Of a stretch of 64,000 nucleotides of DNA, positions 11,536 through 24,573 are shown piece after piece. The stretch's first letter is position 1. Every line of letters begins with the position of its first letter. The notes beneath the pieces were generated by a model. That model was given only the letters and a program-made list of their open reading frames with translations, was not told where the DNA came from and did not search any database. The position numbers were made by a program, and so were the translations under genes. The stretch is from Sinelater perroti (taxonomy: Eukaryota > Arthropoda > Insecta > Coleoptera > Elateridae): contig JARFIY010000254.1 in NCBI GenBank assembly GCA_036346155.1, positions 16,944,001 to 17,008,000 on the forward strand. Direction: 5' to 3'.

Positions 11536-12879
11536 GCAGATGCTCCAACTACAAAAAACACCGTGATAGCCACCTTGACAGCCAATGACAACGTACAATC
11601 AGCAACGCAACAACTACAACCGCATATTGACCTACTAGGTGATTGCTTCTGGTAATAAATGTACCATATATGTTGTTTGCTGACACACAACGCTCCGATA
11701 TTAGAGAAAACTGAAGTTAAACAGCTTGCACATGGAGTGCACAGTTTAAGGAATAATTGAATTTCGTCGAACAACCCTCCGGGATCAGCTCCAGGACCCG
11801 TGACCGTTGTTTTCAGAGAGTGTGGTTGGTCCTTTCCACTACCTTCTTCAAGGTTGACAGCTGGCTGATGAGTTGATAGTTTTAGGGGAAAATGTCCATC
11901 TTCCTTCGTTTAAGACGAATTATAACTGCTGTTAACTTTCATTGGAAGGGAACGTCGCAAAAGACAGTGTTAGCTATAGCGATCACGCATTTGATAGCTT
12001 TTTTGAGAAAGTTTTGATACGAACGTTAGGAATGTTATCCAGTTAGAGGATCTCTTTAGTGGTTTCCGGCTCAATAGCCTCAAGGACCTGGTTTTGTAGG
12101 CAGCGAAAGATTTGGACCCAAGGTTAATGTGATTGGAATGAGTGTCCTGGTAATAAATGTCGCATTGACCTTCTAAACTATAAGCGGACGCTTTTATTTT
12201 CCCAGATGTTGCGTGCGCCATGCCGTTTTATTACGTAATATCTTGATCATCCCCAAGAGTGAGTTTCCGGCTGCCTTTCCAAATTCTTTTCACATATCCG
12301 CTCCTTAAGGTTTTGGGACGAGAAATCTCATTATATATGAGAATTTTTTTCGAAGCAAAATGAATAGAAGTCTAGATGATGGTTTTAAAAAGATGACGTC
12401 TGGGTTTTTCGAGAGCAGAGGTATTGTATCTATTGGCCAGTTAGAGGTCGATATTTTGCAAAGTGCTCTGCGATTCTTTGTTTGGGGGCAAAGAGCTATT
12501 ACCTTCTGATTGTGGTATCAAGTATAATTTGGAAGCCTGAGCTTATTTCCAATACAAGTCTCGAGTGTGAGAAGAGCGCCAAAAATACACCAGCGCATGA
12601 AGTTTAGCAGTTTGACCTTTTTCATTCAACACGATAGCGTTCTAAAAACGCCAGGCCTAATGAGTGGTCTAATTGTTTTAGAGAATCGTGATGACGAAGT
12701 TTTGCGGGTATTACAGGAAATCTTTATATTTTTATAAGAGTTGGCATCAGTTCTTAACATTTTTAGTGGGATGCTGCTGCTGATTGGCTGGACGGGCAGA
12801 CCAATGTTTGTTTTATTTGTCATTCTGAAAACTAAGCGGTTGACATACTGGAATTGCCACTCCAGTTTTAGACATGCGC
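11536..12879. other. intergenic DNA, possibly decayed LINE, nothing firm
   Basis: This lies between the jockey RT fragment and the minus-strand RTE-like LINE. No conserved motif could be assigned. The last few hundred bases are probably the 3' untranslated part of the minus-strand LINE. Confidence 0.35.
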
Positions 12880-13560
12880 CTAATCAAGATTCTTCCACTC
12901 AGTCAGATCTTGTGCCTTTTTTGTCCATTGAGTTTTCTAATCTTTGACGTGCTCTTGAGATCTCCATAAGGTCGTCTTTTTACTACATCTTTCATCTTCT
13001 TTACATTTAATGTGACCTCCCATCTCCATTTTGGTTTGGCTATTCATTCCGCTGCAAAGTCGAATTAGCTTGATTTCTAACATAGCTCTTTCTATTTTTC
13101 TTTGTGCCCCCTTCAGTTTCTCCATGTTGGTTTTTATTGACGCCGAAATCTTAGAAACATAAGTTAGGATAAGCAGTACGCACAGGTTAAATACTTTTGT
13201 TTTTTGTTTAAATGTTTCCTTAAAAATATTTCTTAGTTTTCCAAAAGCCGACCATCCAAGATGAATTTCTCTGCTTGGGTGGGCTCCTTAAATGTTAATT
13301 TTTGCCTTAGGTATTTTTCATTGTCCATTCACTGGTAACTCCCTCTCATCATTCCTATTTGCTATTATTTTTGTTTTTTCATGTTGATTGTGAGTTCTAC
13401 TTTCTGCATGGATTCTTGTAGCTCTTCTACTATAGTTTTGATCTCTTCCATACTATTTGCACGCAGCAAAATATCGTCGACGAGTCTCGGGTTGCCCAGA
13501 TACTTGTCGTTTATGTTTTTTCCTTTTGTTCCTAAAGAAGTACCTACCCGCTACCCTAAT
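12880..13560 (-). pseudogene. RTE-like LINE, RT catalytic motif to C-terminus
   Basis: On the minus strand, RLVDDILLRANSMEEI holds the polymerase DD pair (codons at about 13473-13478). The text EELQESMQKVELTINMKK follows, which is the usual stretch after the catalytic loop. Then YLRQKLTF and CAYCLS, and EKLKGAQRKIERAMLEIKL near 13125-13070, the thumb/connection motif of this LINE group. AKLKWRW (about 13040) and AQDLTEWKNLD (about 12890) close the ORF2 tail. The catalytic motif has LVDD instead of the family's usual F/YADD. Stops and frameshifts are frequent. The 5' part (endonuclease and fingers) is absent, as usual for truncated LINE copies. The same tail type seeds the array at 2.6-6.6 kb. 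Confidence 0.75.
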
Positions 13561-14035
13561 TTCTATAATTTGTTTCTAATAAAAATAATTTTGTCTCTAA
13601 CATTGCAAGATGTTAATATTAAATCTTTTATAATATGTAATCTTATAATATATAAGAAAGGGGCTGCCAGAATTATCAAAAAAGCGCGTTAACTTACTAG
13701 AATTACACCATTTATGTATTGAGAGGGGGGGGTATTAAAAATTTTTTAAGTTTTGTTAATATTGATCATCATCATCATTTGAGAAAGCATGTTGACCGAA
13801 AAACTATATGTTGGTGGTAGATCCAAGTTTAATAAAGGCCAACGTATATAGTCCATTCTATTGGCATAATCAGCACCACATCAAAAAAGCGATATTATTG
13901 GTTACGGGGTGAAGGTATCAACACCACATAAAAACTTACGTTACGCCACTTTCAATGTTCATGCTAATGGCGACGTATATTTATAATTATATAAACAACG
14001 CACAACAAAGCCTACAACTAATAACTCGTGTCCGC
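13561..14035. other. AT-rich intergenic DNA, nothing recognised
   Basis: No supported feature, apart from short ATC and ATT runs near 13765-13780. Confidence 0.5.
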
Positions 14036-14440
14036 CTTTAATTATTACAAACATTACGAGTTTGTTTCGGCGATTATTTCATAATTCCGGGCGTAACGCA
14101 TGTCGACAGAAACAAATTCCGCTCGCCAATCGCACAAACTGCCAAAAACAAAACAAAAGGCAGGCGAGCGATTTGCAAAGCAACTTTTTCTGTGTAATTG
14201 ATTGAGCTAGGCAGGTTACGAAACAAATTCGACAATTCGAGGGAGCCGCGCTGACAAGTGCAGGTAGACTGACCCTGACACCAAACGGGTCGTAGAGAGG
14301 GAGTCAGTCGTTACCGCCCAATTGATATTATTAACGATTGTTATTGAAATTAGGCACAAAGGAACTGCAATAGCGCTAATTAAGGAGGCCCAGTGCGCAA
14401 CTAGCGCAATTTTCTCAGCGGGGTTGTTGGGCAACCACCG
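14036..14440. promoter_or_regulatory. GC-richer island, candidate conserved noncoding element
   Basis: This stretch has clearly higher GC than its flanks, with TTAATTA and GCGCTAATTAAG-type motifs, and no convincing coding frame or transposon signature. Function is inferred only from composition. Confidence 0.25.
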
Positions 14441-14559
14441 AGTTATAAGAATGTCAACTTTTCAGTGTACGAAAATAGTGCAAAGTAACTTTCAACAAAT
14501 GAAGGACGTGTAGCCCAAAATAGACCAATTAAAAAAAATAACCCCTACAAACAGAGACA

Positions 14560-15030
14560 TTAAAATCTGGTTTGAAATGACGACAATGGATCAGCTCAGA
14601 TATGTATATGGACGACAGTTTAATAACAAGTAATTTGGACAGACCGCTATTAACAGCAATGGTGCATTAAGTGTATCGTGCCCTCCTCAATTAATGCAGT
14701 GACTTGTCGGATGGTTTCTGTGAGTTGACCAATTATCTTGGGTCTCTTAGCGTAGACTTGATACTTGACACAGCCCCGTAACGAAACATTGATATAGGGA
14801 CTCTATGGAGACCAACACCTGTCTTCCCCATTCTTCTTCCTTAAGTACAATCCAATCATGCGCTCTTCGCAGCATTTGGAGATCCTGTTAAATTATTCTT
14901 GAGTTTAATATGGTCGATCACCACCTTGTTGAAGTCAATAATTTCTAATTTTTCTTAATAAACGAACAGTGGCAACAATTTTTTTAAAAATGTAATTTTT
15001 TTGAACATTGTGCTAACATGAAAATTAATT
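14560..15030 (-). pseudogene. IS630/Tc1/mariner-type transposase, C-terminal remnant (copy 1 of a tandem pair)
   Basis: The minus strand near 14900-14660 reads ERMIGLYLRKKNGEDRCW, SP.SPYINVSLRGCVKYQVYAKR, then PKIIGQLTETIRQVTALIEE. It matches the end of insect transposases with the motif series RWIGRGGP - PRSPDLTPLDFFLWG - VK..VY...P. The catalytic region is decayed and interrupted. A closely similar copy follows about 520 bp downstream in the same orientation. The transposase relic at 63.4 kb appears to belong to the same or a near family. Confidence 0.6.
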
Positions 15031-15084
15031 TCCAGATTGTATCTACATGTGCAAAAATTAAGAACTCCGAGATAACAAATATAG

Positions 15085-15530
15085 ACATTGAAATTTGTTT
15101 TCCAATGATGATAATGGATCAAATCCAATATACATATGGGTAATAATAAGTAATTTGATCAAATTTGATAAATTAAGTGCATTATGTCCTCCTCAAGTAA
15201 TCCAGTGACATATCGGATTATTTATTTGAGTTAACCAATTGCCTTGGATTTCTTATCGTAAACATGAGCCTTAATGTAACCCCATAACCAACAATTGATA
15301 TAGGGACTCTATGGAGCCCAACCGATGCCTCATCTATTGTTTTTTCAAGATCAATCCAATCGTGCTCTCTTCACAGCATTTGGAGATCTTGTCAAACGTT
15401 TCTTCATTTTAATATGGCCGAGCACCACCTTGTCGACGTCAATAATTTCTAATTCTTAATCTATTAAGAACTGAAGAATTTCCCGAGAATATGGTTTTTG
15501 TAAACATTGTGCCTACATGAATATTGGACC
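15085..15530 (-). pseudogene. IS630/Tc1/mariner-type transposase, C-terminal remnant (copy 2 of a tandem pair)
   Basis: The minus strand contains WLWGYIKAHVYDKKSKAIG (about 15300-15240), which fits the LWGxxKxxVY motif better than copy 1 does, followed by IIRYVTGLLEED. Outside the coding part the two copies also share text on the plus strand, for example GATATAGGGACTCTATGGAG near 14790 and 15297, and AATATGG(T/C)CGA(T/G)CACCACCTTG near 14908 and 15410. The unit was therefore duplicated as a block of about 450 bp. Confidence 0.65.
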
Positions 15531-17555
15531 AATAATTTTTTTCTTTTTCTTCATGAATAGAGGCCATTTTGGTACGTAAGCAATAATAAGTGGTGACATC
15601 CACCGAATTTCTTTGTAGTATCTCTTGTTTTGAAACGGTGGGTATTTTAAAAGGTCATGTGATCTTTAACATGCGACAAAATTGCAATACACGTGGCTCG
15701 CATTGATATATTGTTGCAACAATTAGCATCAGACACTAATTAATGAGCAATTTCACTGTAAATGCCACAATACAAATGGAGGTGGGGCTTTGCATTTTTA
15801 TTTTGATCTTCTCTAGATGGTGACTTTCGAATCTTGAGACTATAGAACTTATTACTTATTACTTTTAGACAGATGTTCATTAGTAAATACTAGGACTATA
15901 TAGGTCATTTAAAAAAATTGTTCAAAATTTTATTTGAAAAAACATCAAGTTTTAACAGTAAGCAGTAACCATTTTTGTCTGTTCTAATAGTTGATATGCT
16001 TTTTCCAACATCAGTCGCAGTTTTTAAAGCAGTTCTGGTGATTTTTTCAATTTATTTTATTATTCTGCTGATGTTTGTGATTTAAATGAATCTTCAAAGT
16101 ATTTTTGAAGTAAATTTTAATTTTGCGAACTAGAACACAATTTAATAGAATCAAGTAGGCAACCCGTTCTATTCTGTCAATTAATCTGGGACTAATAAAG
16201 CAATTTTTAAGGTTACTGTCGCTTAAATGATACTAAACCCCATAATTTTGGTTCATTGTTTCAAGAGTCCAAAATATTTCTTTGAGCTTTAAACAAATTC
16301 ACTTTCTTGAAAATTGTAAAATACAAACAATTGTCCAAATAAACAGTGGCTACATACTCAAAACAAAGTACACCAAAAGAATTTGACTAACAAACCCATT
16401 TACCCATCAAACCATCAAAATTTTACATATCATCAGGTACAGCTGGAAGTCGACACTTTCCGTTCTCTTTCTTTCATCTCCACGGTATTCACGACCCCTT
16501 TAACGTTCTTGTGTATTAACCCGTACATTAATCGAATGATGATTTTAGTGTTTGCATCCTTCTTTCATCTTGAATATACGAAACTGTGTGTATTCAGAAG
16601 TACCAATAACATTTCTCGTTTTCCAAATGGATTCTGTTGAAATTTAGCGATATAATAATTTAAGCTACTAAATTTTCTATTTAACCGAGGAAGTGAAATT
16701 GGTCAACTGGCTCTTTTTTGTTTTTGGTCTATAAGGTCTGTCATTTGTCTATAGAATTTTTTCCTTCCCTCTCGTGTTGAATGTCTTCATCTATAGGATC
16801 TGTTAGGATAACACCTTGCACATCTTTTCACTTTTAATGTTTTCTTTGTATTTTCTCCATAGTTCCTCCGTATTTATTCATTGATCCATACAAGGGAAGC
16901 GTGTAGCAAGATTGAATAAACTGCACAACAAAGAATAATTTCTTCCAGCTGCTCAATAAATGAATGATGGACATTAGACGTTGCAATATTCTTGTCCTTT
17001 TCTCTGTTTTTAGCCGTATAGTTTTAATGCGTGTTTTATAGCTGTCTTGCCTACCAAAACTACTCTAAAATGAAGAAATGGTGGCAGTTGCAACAATATT
17101 ACCATCACTGAGTTTATAATTTATGCTCTTCAGCCGCTGATTTGTTTTATAAGTCTTTGTTGGAAGTTATTCAAGATTACCAATATTTCTTTCACCATAT
17201 CGTTTACAAAACCGATGACCTTCTTTCCTTCTCTAAGACTGGTATTAAACATATTGTACAGGATGTTCCAAAAATATCAAGTCTTGAGGTTTCTTTGCGC
17301 CTAGACTTTACGTCTTTGGTTAGTTGGCTGTGTCGGGCATTCAGATCCTCTAAGATGATATTAATCTGAATAGTTACCAGTTTGCCAAATTAAAAGTTTT
17401 CAAATCTCTAGTACTTCTCATATCTTTGCTATTTCTTCTTGCTAGCCCACATTATGTTCCAAGCAGTTTTCAAATGTGCTTTCTTAAATTGATTCTGGTG
17501 TTGTCAGTAATAGACAAAATGATCCATCCTTGTTTCTTCAAGAGTTAATTCACCA
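15531..17555. other. AT-rich intergenic DNA, nothing firmly recognised
   Basis: No domain or repeat could be supported. A faint LINE-like peptide trace on the minus strand (16.8-17.4 kb) was too weak to call. Confidence 0.4.
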
Positions 17556-20500
17556 ATCCAACCAAACTACGTAGAACTTGCTTTGATTGATCTCCGTCTA
17601 AACCCAGCATCTTCTCCAATTTCGTACCCTTTACAACTTCTTTCGGTTCTTTAGTATACAGTTGCGTTCAATTTTGATGGCGGGTTGTTTCTTAAGTTTT
17701 CCATCTTCATTGGTTCCAAAATGCTCCTTGATACTTCTTGTATTAACTACATATCATCGATGTGACACTTATTACTCGCTCTAGCAAAGTTTGAGCCTCA
17801 TTCTGTCACAGCAGATAAGTTTTTTTTTTGAGACAGTCTGTTAACACTTACTAGGATGATGATTTCTATTCATATTTGGAAATGTTCTAGAAACTTTTTT
17901 GAATTAATAGTATAGCTCCGTTTTAGGTTGTTAATCTTTTACATACTGACTGCTGTGAAAAAGTGGTCGTAAGTGTATCGACTAGATTAAGCCTTAGATC
18001 ATTTTTAAATATAAGACGGACACTTTTGAAACAAAATTTTTGTGTATGCGTTGCAATTTTTTGCACATGTTTTTATTGGCATTTCTCTTACCATCCATTG
18101 CCATATCTTACCTGTAATTGTAGTTTCTCACATTTGAAGCTTATGAATATTTTCAACATTTCTTATTACTCAGTTGACTTTAAAAATGCTTAGCAACAGC
18201 TTGAATTTTATAAGCGCTCTATTAGATCATGAACATTCGTCTAGAATACCAAGTAACCACGAATAATTATTTTGATCAATCTTTTGAATGTTTTTGTCCT
18301 TTTTAACTTTCTTCGGAGTTTCAACATCAAAAAGTCTCTCCTACTACTCTTATATACTTCACTTATTATGGTCTCTTAAGTTTTCCACTTTTATTATTTC
18401 CCATTTCGAAAAGCTCATTGTTACGCCTTGTGTTGACTACACACATGGATTTAAGATTTTCCAGTCTCCCTAGCAAAATTTGAGGCCAATTCTCCCAAAT
18501 AGCCGTTAAGATACGCTATTAGTGAACGAATTATGTCTAAATGTTTATATCAACCTCGTTGGGATAGAATTATGGTGCCTTTTTTATTTGGAAATTTTCT
18601 AGAAGATTTTTGTGAATTAATAATAATTATTTTGATGGTTGAAAATCCCCTTTACTTTTTATCAAACAGAATTCTTCTTCTGCTTTGCTTTGTTAATTTC
18701 TTATGCTGTCAATGTTTGAATATTTTGGATATCATGGACTCTCTGATTATTTCCATATAAAATTTTTGTTTAGATGTATAGCAGTTAGTTGCATTTATTT
18801 GTCTTGCCCTTGCTTACCCTCTCTTACCATTTCTTACCTTTCAAACTTATTAATAGTTTGGAAATTTACTTCTCTACTCCCGTGAAATTTGTAAGTGTTT
18901 CGTTATGAAAATTTGTTCAAAACAGCCAGTAAGTACTCATCATTTTGATCAACACTTTGAATGCTTCAACAGAAACCCTAATTAAAACTTATGCCTTTCT
19001 GAGTTTATGTTCTCTACAACTTTTTTTAGGTTTTTCAGTATGCTCTTGCGTTTAATTTTGATGGTTCACAGTCCCTCAAGTTTTCCACTTCCATTACCTC
19101 CTATTCCAAATTGGTCGTTTACTATTTCTCGTGTTGAGTACACGATATTGATAAAAGAAGGTCATTTCTGTCCTACAGCCATTAAAATCTGCTATCAGGA
19201 AAACGGTTATGGACAAACCTTGGCTGTTTATTTCTTTAATAAATGTAGTCTACTAAGACTTAATCCTCCTAACTGCCGCGCTGGGATTGGAACAAGTTTA
19301 TTCTTTCCTAGAATTTGTTTAGAATTAATATTATAACCTCTTTTAACGTTTGAAAGTCTCTCTTTCTTTTCATCAGAACAGGATTCTTTTCTTGTAGTAA
19401 TATTTTGCTTTGTTTAACCTCCATGATTTCTCATTCCAAAATGCTCATTATTACTTCTTGAGTTGGATGCTTGTTGTGGATGTAAGATTTGCTACCCTCC
19501 GTAGCAAAATTTGAGGCCCATTCTGTCTAACAGCCTCTTTCATCTTTGACTATTTGTTATTATGTCTTCCGATTTTTGGAGATCTCCTACAAGCCCTTTA
19601 TAAATTAAAAGTACAATTCGGCTACTTTAACGATTGGGACTCTCTTTTGCTTTTATTAGAACAGAATTCTTTTGTTGTGGTTTTGAGGGCATCGATTAGA
19701 TTCAACTTTAGGTCATTTTGAAATATGTAAGACAAGAATGTTTCTGATGTCTTTAATTTATGGATTCTCTGTTTCTATTACTATCTTTACCTTTTATTAC
19801 CCCTGCTTACCCTCGCTTACCCTTCTTATATTCAAAGCTTACTAATTGTATAAAAAAAATTTACTTTATGAAATACTTAACAATCACATCAATTTGTGTT
19901 CTGTTATACTATAAAAATTCGTTTAGAACAGGAAATACCCTCGTAATTGTTTTGATCAACTCTTTGAATGCTTCAATTGAAACGGCTAAATTTTTATTTG
20001 ATCCATGGACGGCACTATATAATTTAATCCTCTCCTCCTCAATAGCCGCAGTAAGATTGGTACAGGATGATGGTTCCTTTTCAAGTTTGGAGGTTTCCTA
20101 GAATTTTTTTGTGAAATTGTAGTACAGCGTTATTATTTTGACGATTGAAAGTTTTTTGCTTTTATCAGACCAGAATTTTCCTGTGTAGTAAACGCTTTGC
20201 TAATCTTTCGTGCTGTAGAAAAGTGCTTTAAGTCGATTAGATTCAGCTTTAGATAATTTTTGAATATATAAGACAAGAATGTTTTTGACGTATTTAATTA
20301 ATGCACTCTGATTGTTTCCGTTCGAAATTTTGTTTATATGTGTAGCAATTAGTTTTTCTCACCTTTCATTGCCCTTGTGTTCACTCTCTTACGCTTTCAT
20401 AAAAGATTTTTGTATGTATACGTAGCAATTGGCTATACCTGTTTTTATTACCCTTTCTTACCCTTTCTTATCTTTAAAGCTTATTAGTAGTTTGAAAATT

Positions 20501-22010
20501 TCTTATTACCCAATTTACTTTACAAAATGTCTAGCAATTACGTAAATTTTTAACCATTCCATTAGATCATGTTTGTTCAGAACACCGTGTAACCATTAGT
20601 AATTGTTTTTATCAACTCCTTGAATACTTCCACGAGAATCCCGTCCAATGTTTTTCTGGATTTTTTGCTCCCTATAACGCCATTCAATTCTTCAATAGAC
20701 AAAAGTTTCATTTCTACTACTCTTACACTCTTCAACTTGGATGGTCGATAATCTTTTGAGTTTTTACCTCCATTACTTCATTCTTAAATGCTCGTTGTTA
20801 CTTCTTGTATTGAATACACGGCAACAATATAACGCCGACTGCCCGCTCTAGCAAAATTTGAGGCCCATTTTGTCTAATAATTATTCTGTCCAATAGTCGT
20901 TAAAATCTACCATGAGCAGATGAGTTACGGCTAAATCTTTATTTGAACTCTGACTCTTTGCATTTTCAAAAAACGCAGTTTATTAACTTTGTACAATTCA
21001 ACCCCCTCCCTCCTCCCCCGACTGCCACACTATGACCGAAACAGAATTACGGTGTCCTTCTATATTTGATGGTTTTCCAGAAGATTTTTGTGAATCAATA
21101 GTATAGCCCCGTAATTTTGGCGGTTGAGGGTCTCCTTTTCTTTTAATTAGAACAGAATTCTTCTGCTATAGTACATGTTTTGCTCTGTTAATTTTTTGCA
21201 TTGAAAAAAGATCTTAACTGTATCCATAAGTGATTTTTATATGTTTAATTAATGAACTCTGATTATTTTCAAACGAGACTGACGACCTACTTGTTTTTCT
21301 TACCTTTGCTTACCCTCTCTTACCCTGTCAACCTGCAACTGTGCCTTTTGTAAAGTTCCGTTAGATCAGAAAGTTCGTCCAGATCACTAAGTAACCACTC
21401 ATAATTGTTTTGATCAACTCCTTGTATACTTAAATGGGAACATGTCCATTTGTTTCTTCAAAAACCCAGTCTACTGGCACTGTACAATTTAATCTCCCCC
21501 TACTCAGCAGCCGCACTGGTATTGGAACAATGCCTTTTCAAATTTAGATGTTTTGTAGAATCTTTTTGTGAATTTATGGTATAGCGCCGTTATTTTGAGG
21601 GTTGAAAGTCTATTAGAATATAATTTTTCTATTGTATTAATGTTTTGGTTTATTAATTTTTCGTGCTCTGAAAAATAAATCTGTATCAGTTAGTTTCAGC
21701 ATTAGGTCATTTTTGAATATCTGAGACGAGGACGTTTTTGATGTGCTTGATTTATGCGTTTTCCTATTGTTTTCATACAATATTTTCTTGTTTGTGTTGC
21801 AATTATTTACACTTGTTTTTATTACGCTTTCTTACCTTCTCTTACCAGTACTTACCATCTCTTACTCATTCTTACCTGTAAGACTTATTAGTGATTTAAA
21901 AATCTCTAATTAACCTTCTTTACTTGTGAAATGCTTGACAATTACGTGAATTTCTAAGCTCGATGCTTTTCCCTAGCTCATGCTCTCTATAATGCCATTT
22001 AGTTATAAAT
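17556..22010 (+). repeat. Array B: diverged tandem repeat, units about 0.65-1.0 kb
   Basis: Three markers recur in the same order. GCAAAATTTGAGGCCCATT lies near 17783, 18473, 19504 and 20852. A GGAACAGGATGATGG-type core followed by TTTGGAGGTTTCCTAGAA recurs near 17850, 18560, 19288, 20055, 21030 and 21510. TTTTGATCAACTCTTTGAAT lies near 18262, 18938, 19945, 20605 and 21402. Each unit also holds a run of CTTACC-containing decamers (for example 20450-20480 and 21830-21885). Units differ by indels and many substitutions. No coding frame is conserved between units. The family reappears at 29,990-30,800. Confidence 0.65.
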
Positions 22011-22179
22011 CCGATAGAAAAATCTTCTTAATCGCCCAAAAATGGAGAAGCTGATTTACGAGCCAATCTGCAGATACTTAGTAAGGCAGCTCATCACGAT
22101 TTCTCCTGCTCTTATTAAATAGACATAAATAGGCGCGAAGAAAGTTGTCTGGGAGAATTACAGCTCTATTATGCTACTC

Positions 22180-22745
22180 GGATGCATAAAGGTTAAGTTT
22201 GTACCTACCAGTCAAAATGCAGTCCGTACTTTCTAAAGCGCCCACGTACTTTAAAACACTCCGCGATTATGGATTGCGCTTACCCGGCTCGAGTTATGCT
22301 CTAAATGTGCCCAATTTAAATTTGCTGCCCGGCCGGTGTGGCCATTACGAAATATGGCAACAGGCGCATTCATCCTGCCTCTCCCAGCCGAACCACTCGG
22401 GCATTGTTTGCGGAAGACGTTGTGGATGCGGCTGTTTCGCCCAACTCTGGACAGCGATTTCGCGGTCACGTTGCCCGGACCTGCGTGAATTGGTTATTAC
22501 ATACCCGCGTTTAGAAAGTACGACGAAACCGCTCTAGCGCCCGAAACCAAGAGCAACAAGAGCGATCATCATGCAACCACGTTCGGAATAGTGCGCATTC
22601 CGACGCTAATGAGCAGCGTTGCTCCGGACTGCCGCAAACGCCGCCGCTAATTGACTGATTAGCATTTGGGGTTATTATCATTTTTCCTGCAGTTTCATAT
22701 TTTAATGCGAACTTTTCGATTCGCCGGGAACGGCTCATACGTGCT
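22180..22745. promoter_or_regulatory. GC-richer island with terminal inverted motif
   Basis: This GC-rich block of about 550 bp sits between array B and the Tc1-like element. CGTACTTTCTAAA occurs at about 22224 and its reverse complement at about 22505-22520, some 280 bp apart. No TA or other clear target duplication was noticed around these motifs, so a foldback transposon is not established. Open stretches exist on both strands (for example 22199-22537) but show no recognisable domain. A conserved noncoding element is the simplest guess. Confidence 0.3.
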
Positions 22746-23091
22746 TATGTAATGCATATCAGCAACTATGGAACCTGACAAAGGTAGCGTGATGCTGCTT
22801 TAGAAAGTTTGCCGCTTGCTCTGTTATTGTGATTGTTTCTGTAATCACAGACGCTCTGTTAGCACTTTTATTATACTAATAAAGTCGCTCATGCTCATTA
22901 AACTCCAACCAGTTGGAGTACTTGGAAGTATTGGATCTTAAATGAGAATTTTGCAAGTTCTAAGGTAACGTAGGCGATCTCAAATATCTTTAGAAACACC
23001 AATGATCTTGGTTTGGACAAATTTGTCTCTTAAATGTTTTTATTCAGTTTTGGTGCTTTTGGAACAGCAGAAAGACGAAGATCCATTAACG
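22746..23091. other. short intergenic stretch, nothing recognised
   Basis: AT-rich sequence between the GC-richer island and the Tc1-like element, with no supported feature. Confidence 0.5.
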
Positions 23092-23120
23092 TATCAGACA
23101 AAAGTATACGAAAAACTACA
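23092..23120 (+). repeat. Tc1-like element, left inverted repeat (with TA)
   Basis: The core CAAAAGTATACGAAAAA is shared perfectly with the right end in inverse orientation. Three mismatches lie around it. Confidence 0.8.
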
Positions 23121-23311
23121 CTTTGCTTTCTCACAGATAACACAATAGCAGATCCCTGAGCAATAACGATTATCATAACCGGAGTTATTTATTAAATAAC
23201 AAAAAATGCAAGTCACCAAAACAGTCATAGACATTTGAAAATCTATAACAAACGAACGAAGCTCAGAAACAATATATGGCTAATCTTCCCTAATATACTA
23301 GCCTAGAATTT

Positions 23312-24350
23312 GGTTGTCATTCCCCTTTTGCATCGATCACTGCCTGATACCTTCGAGGCATAGAGGCCACAAGATTGGAGAGGGTCGAGACAGGAAGAGC
23401 CTTCCAGGCCTGCTCAAGCTGTACGAACTTTTCGACACAATTCTTGCCAGTTTTGCCCCAGAGAGTCCTTTCCAACTCTCACAAGCGTTCAATGGGATTT
23501 ATGTCGAGGGACTGGCTCGGCTAGTCGATAAGAATCACTTGGTGCTGACCGAATCAGTCCTTGACCAAGCGAGAAGAATGCTTTGAGTTGTTATACTGCT
23601 GGAAGATCCAACCCCGAACCATGTTTGATCGTGCATACGGTAGCACATGGTCAGCCAAGATAGCCCTATACATTTCCTTATTCATAGTGCTCTCTACTTT
23701 GTGCAGCGGTCCGACACCCGATGCACAGAAGCAGCCCCAAACCATCACCGATCCTCCTTCGTGTTTTACAATGGATAGTTGGTACTTAGGGTAGACTGTA
23801 GTATCTACGGACGTCTCACATGAGTAATACCTTCAGTGCCCATTAATAAATACTTGGATACATCCTGCCAAAGTACATCTGACCACTGCTGCGGAGTCCA
23901 GCCGACGTGGTCCTTGGCCCAATGCAGATGCACCTTGCAATTCTTCTCCGAGATAAACGGTTTCTACACTGGGCGGCGTTAAAACATTCCAGCAACACGA
24001 AGGCGACACCTCACTATCTACAACACGAATCGGTCCAAAGTAACCTCGAAATTTGAAGAAAATAGATATGAACTCCATAGTACTGCCGAGCTCTCTGTTG
24101 ATGGCTGTGCTTGGCATCCTGGAATTGTTCTTACTGTCCTCATAATCACTTGGTGGATGCTTAGAGATGTCGTGGAAGGTCTTCCAGTGGATTTTATCCG
24201 ATGAGGCTGCTTCAGAGACGCATTGATGGTCGATACACTAGTGTTGAACTGCGCGGCCAAGTCGGCAATCTTCAATTCCATAGAGCGGCCTCTAGCGATC
24301 ACCTCACGATTCCCCCGAGTCAAATTTTTGGATCCAAATGGTTGTCCCAT
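23312..24350 (-). pseudogene. Tc1-like transposase, inactivated
   Basis: The start ATG lies at 24350 (MGQPFGSKNLTRG...). The helix-turn-helix region follows: MELKIADLAAQFNTSVSTIN, with a GRPSTTS linker (GRP motif). After frameshifts, WTPQQWSDVLWQDVSKYL (about 23895-23840) carries the first catalytic aspartate. MMVWGCFCASGVGPL begins at 23748. FQQYNNSKHSS (about 23600) replaces the usual FQQDN.PKHTS, so the second catalytic aspartate is a tyrosine. WPSQSLDINPIERL (about 23510) keeps the final glutamate of the DD34E triad. The last readable text is VIDAKGE at about 23312. Stops occur near 24018 and 23554, so the protein cannot be made. Confidence 0.85.
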
Positions 24351-24573
24351 ACATACATAAAGAAAATGGTTTTACAAACTAAAAAACAAAAAGAAAATTT
24401 AAAGAGAAATCTAAAGAGAAACGTAAAATCGTCAAAATTCGAAAAAAATCGATAACCGAAGCGAGAATTGAGATTCGTCTCTCAAACTACGACAGCATAC
24501 GAGGATGTTGCACACTAAACACATAAAAAATTCAAATCTATCGATACAATCAAACATTAGTTATAGATAAATT

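Noticed and set aside
17260..17290. ACAGGATGTTCCAAAAATAT as a transposon terminus
   Set aside because: The motif is common at insect DNA-transposon ends, but no inverted partner or target duplication was found.
16800..17400. LINE linker-like text on the minus strand
   Set aside because: Only scattered residues resemble LINE linkers, and no catalytic motif could be aligned.
22199..22537. 112-codon open frame in the 22-kb island
   Set aside because: It has no domain and overlaps a minus-strand frame of similar quality. GC content alone explains the lack of stops.
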